A stretch of 64,000 nucleotides of DNA from JAAYUH01 sp964640995 (GTDB lineage: Bacteria; Caldisericota; Caldisericia; B22-G15), in assembly GCA_964640995.1 (NCBI GenBank), contig CAZXJJ010000003.1, forward strand, positions 1 through 64,000. Direction: 5' to 3'. The position numbers and the translations under genes were made by a program. The first letter of the stretch is position 1. Every line of letters starts with the position of its first letter. Shown in pieces: positions 62,684-64,000 of the stretch. The notes beneath the pieces were generated by a model. It searched no databases, had not been told where the DNA came from, and saw only the letters and a program-made list of their open reading frames with translations.

Positions 62684-64000
62684 TTATTTTCCGATACAGA
62701 ATCTTTCGAAAATTTCTTTTAATGTATCCTGATCAAATTCTTCGCCAATGATATATTTTAAAGTTTTAATTGCTTCTTTTAAATTTATTGAAATCTTATC
62801 TATTTCATCTTTATTTGAAATTATATCATTCAATAATTTCCTTGCTTGAATGAGAAGGTTTTGTTCTCTTGAAGAAATAGATAAAATATCTTCTTGAGTT
62901 GGTATTTCTTTAAAATTTTCTAAAATTTTACTCTTTAATTTATCTATACCATCCTTTGTAAGACAGGAAATTGAAACAACTTCTTTATTTAAAATCTCTT
63001 CGAGTTTATTTTTATCTATTTTTTGTGGAAGATCATTTTTATTTATAACTAGTATAAAATTTTTATTTTTAACCCTTTCAATTGCATAAAAATCATCTTC
63101 ATTTAATTCTAAAGACCCATCAAACATTAAAACTATAAAATCTGAGGACTCAAGAACTTTTTCACTTCTTTCTTGAGCAATCTTATCAAGTTCATTTTCA
63201 ATTTTTCTTATAACTCCTGCGGTATCAATTATATCTACTGGAAGATAATCAATATAAATTCTTTCTTTTATTGTGTCTCTTGTTGTTCCTGGAACCTCTG
63301 AAACAATAACTCTTTCTTCCTCCATAAATATATTGAATAAAGATGATTTCCCAACGTTTGCTTTTCCAAAAATTGCTAGTTTTATTCCATCAATAAATGG
63401 TTTTGATTTCTTATGTTTCTCAATAATATTATCAATTGATTCGATATTTCTTTTTATTCTATTAAATAATTCCTCTTCACTAATTAACTCAACATCATCA
63501 GGAAAAGAGATAGATGCTTCAATATTTAACATTAACTCATTTAAATCATTTATAATTTTTTTAATTTCTTCTGTTAATTTACCAGAGAAAACATTAAGTG
63601 AAGATTTTAATTCAACGAGATCATTTGAATAAACAATTCTATTTATAGATTCTGCTCTAACTAAATCTATTTTTCCATTTAAAAATGCTCTTTGAGTAAA
63701 TTCTCCACGTTTTGATAGTCTTGCTCCATACTCTATGATAAGTTCAAGTATCTTATTCATTAAAACTGGAGATGAAAGAGTTTGAATTTCAACAACATCT
63801 TCTCCAGTATATGAATTAGGGCTTTTATAATAAATGACAATTGCATCTCCAAGAGAAGAACCATCTTTATCTTTTAAAAATAGATGTTTTGCTACCCTTG
63901 GCTCAATTAAAATATCTTTTTGAATCAATTTTTTTAAAATATCAAGTGAATCATCCCCAGAGACTCTAATAACTCCAATACCACCAAAACCTCTGGGAGT
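62684..64000 (-). CDS. mnmE: tRNA modification GTPase MnmE (5' end beyond the window)
   Basis: The frame is open to the right edge; the first visible residues are TPRGFGGIGVIRVSG, near the start of MnmE, so only about ten residues are missing. About 438 residues are visible. N-terminal formyl-THF domain (YTGEDVVEIQTLSSPVLMNKI, RGEFTQRAFLNGKIDLV), GTPase domain with GKANVGKSSLFN, DTAG and NKND, and the C-terminal FCIGK. With MnmG it modifies U34 of tRNAs. An internal TTG at 63928 is not the start. Confidence 0.97.
   Translation of the reverse strand, partial: TPRGFGGIGVIRVSGDDSLDILKKLIQKDILIEPRVAKHLFLKDKDGSSLGDAIVIYYKSPNSYTGEDVVEIQTLSSPVLMNKILELIIEYGARLSKRGEFTQRAFLNGKIDLVRAESINRIVYSNDLVELKSSLNVFSGKLTEEIKKIINDLNELMLNIEASISFPDDVELISEEELFNRIKRNIESIDNIIEKHKKSKPFIDGIKLAIFGKANVGKSSLFNIFMEEERVIVSEVPGTTRDTIKERIYIDYLPVDIIDTAGVIRKIENELDKIAQERSEKVLESSDFIVLMFDGSLELNEDDFYAIERVKNKNFILVINKNDLPQKIDKNKLEEILNKEVVSISCLTKDGIDKLKSKILENFKEIPTQEDILSISSREQNLLIQARKLLNDIISNKDEIDKISINLKEAIKTLKYIIGEEFDQDTLKEIFERFCIGK

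Overview
The window is a very AT-rich, densely packed bacterial chromosome segment with strong GGAGG-type ribosome binding sites and long same-strand gene runs that overlap at ATGA junctions. The content points to an anaerobic, amino-acid-fermenting bacterium of a deep-branching or Clostridia-like lineage: adenosylcobalamin-dependent lysine fermentation, a peroxiredoxin, an archaeal-type cofactor-independent phosphoglycerate mutase, a broken archaeal-type PEP carboxylase, type IV pilus motor genes and ComEA/ComEC. I cannot name the organism from the sequence. No rRNA, tRNA, CRISPR array, phage or insertion sequence was recognised.

Layout. 1-1738: the start of a type III-like Mod DNA methyltransferase running off the left edge, and a small broken ORF upstream of it. 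1808-4386: YgjP-type metallohydrolase, a small exported protein, and a PEP carboxylase interrupted by an in-frame TGA. 4491-8995: a possible photosensory island with a heliorhodopsin, a GGDEF protein that meets it tail to tail, a cobalamin-binding protein carrying the W-x9-EH signature of B12 photoreceptors (broken by a stop and a frameshift), galU and a peroxiredoxin. 9050-11846: a decayed beta-propeller surface protein and small membrane or unknown genes. 11853-15369: NikR with a CbiMNQO-type nickel/cobalt ECF transporter, and an IclR regulator that lacks a normal start codon. 15390-24760: one long minus-strand run, alaS-ruvX-mltG-udk-DUF4911-yqeG-pilB-pilT-pilC. 24844-35261: lysine fermentation (CoA-transferase subunits on plus; kat, regulator, kdd, kamA, kamB, kamD, kamE, kce on minus). 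35315-37261: tsaD and ilvE. 37370-38524: a decayed aldo/keto reductase. 38535-47095: ornithine/lysine-type racemase, split ChrA pair, M3-like peptidase, argF, comEA, comEC and a methyltransferase. 47148-51586: a promoter and a 6S-like structured RNA directly before an rseC-like gene, then DUF4388, a 7-TM protein and a DUF1998 helicase. 51581-57659: TetR-controlled ABC-2 exporter, MATE and BASS transporters. 57662-64000: Fcy1-like cytosine deaminase, class V aminotransferase, apgM, folate-type ECF S component, a NapH-like ferredoxin fusion and mnmE (cut by the right edge).

How it works together. The kam cluster encodes conversion of lysine to beta-lysine, 3,5-diaminohexanoate, 3-keto-5-aminohexanoate and 3-aminobutyryl-CoA. 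A class III aminotransferase (Kat type) stands where the usual ammonia-lyase Kal would be. The adjacent CoA-transferase completes the acetoacetate/butyrate end. The cobalamin photoreceptor-like gene and the GGDEF gene are one base apart and converge on the heliorhodopsin, so light sensing and c-di-GMP signalling may have been linked here. The lesions in the first two genes suggest the pathway is decaying, or that the assembly has homopolymer errors.
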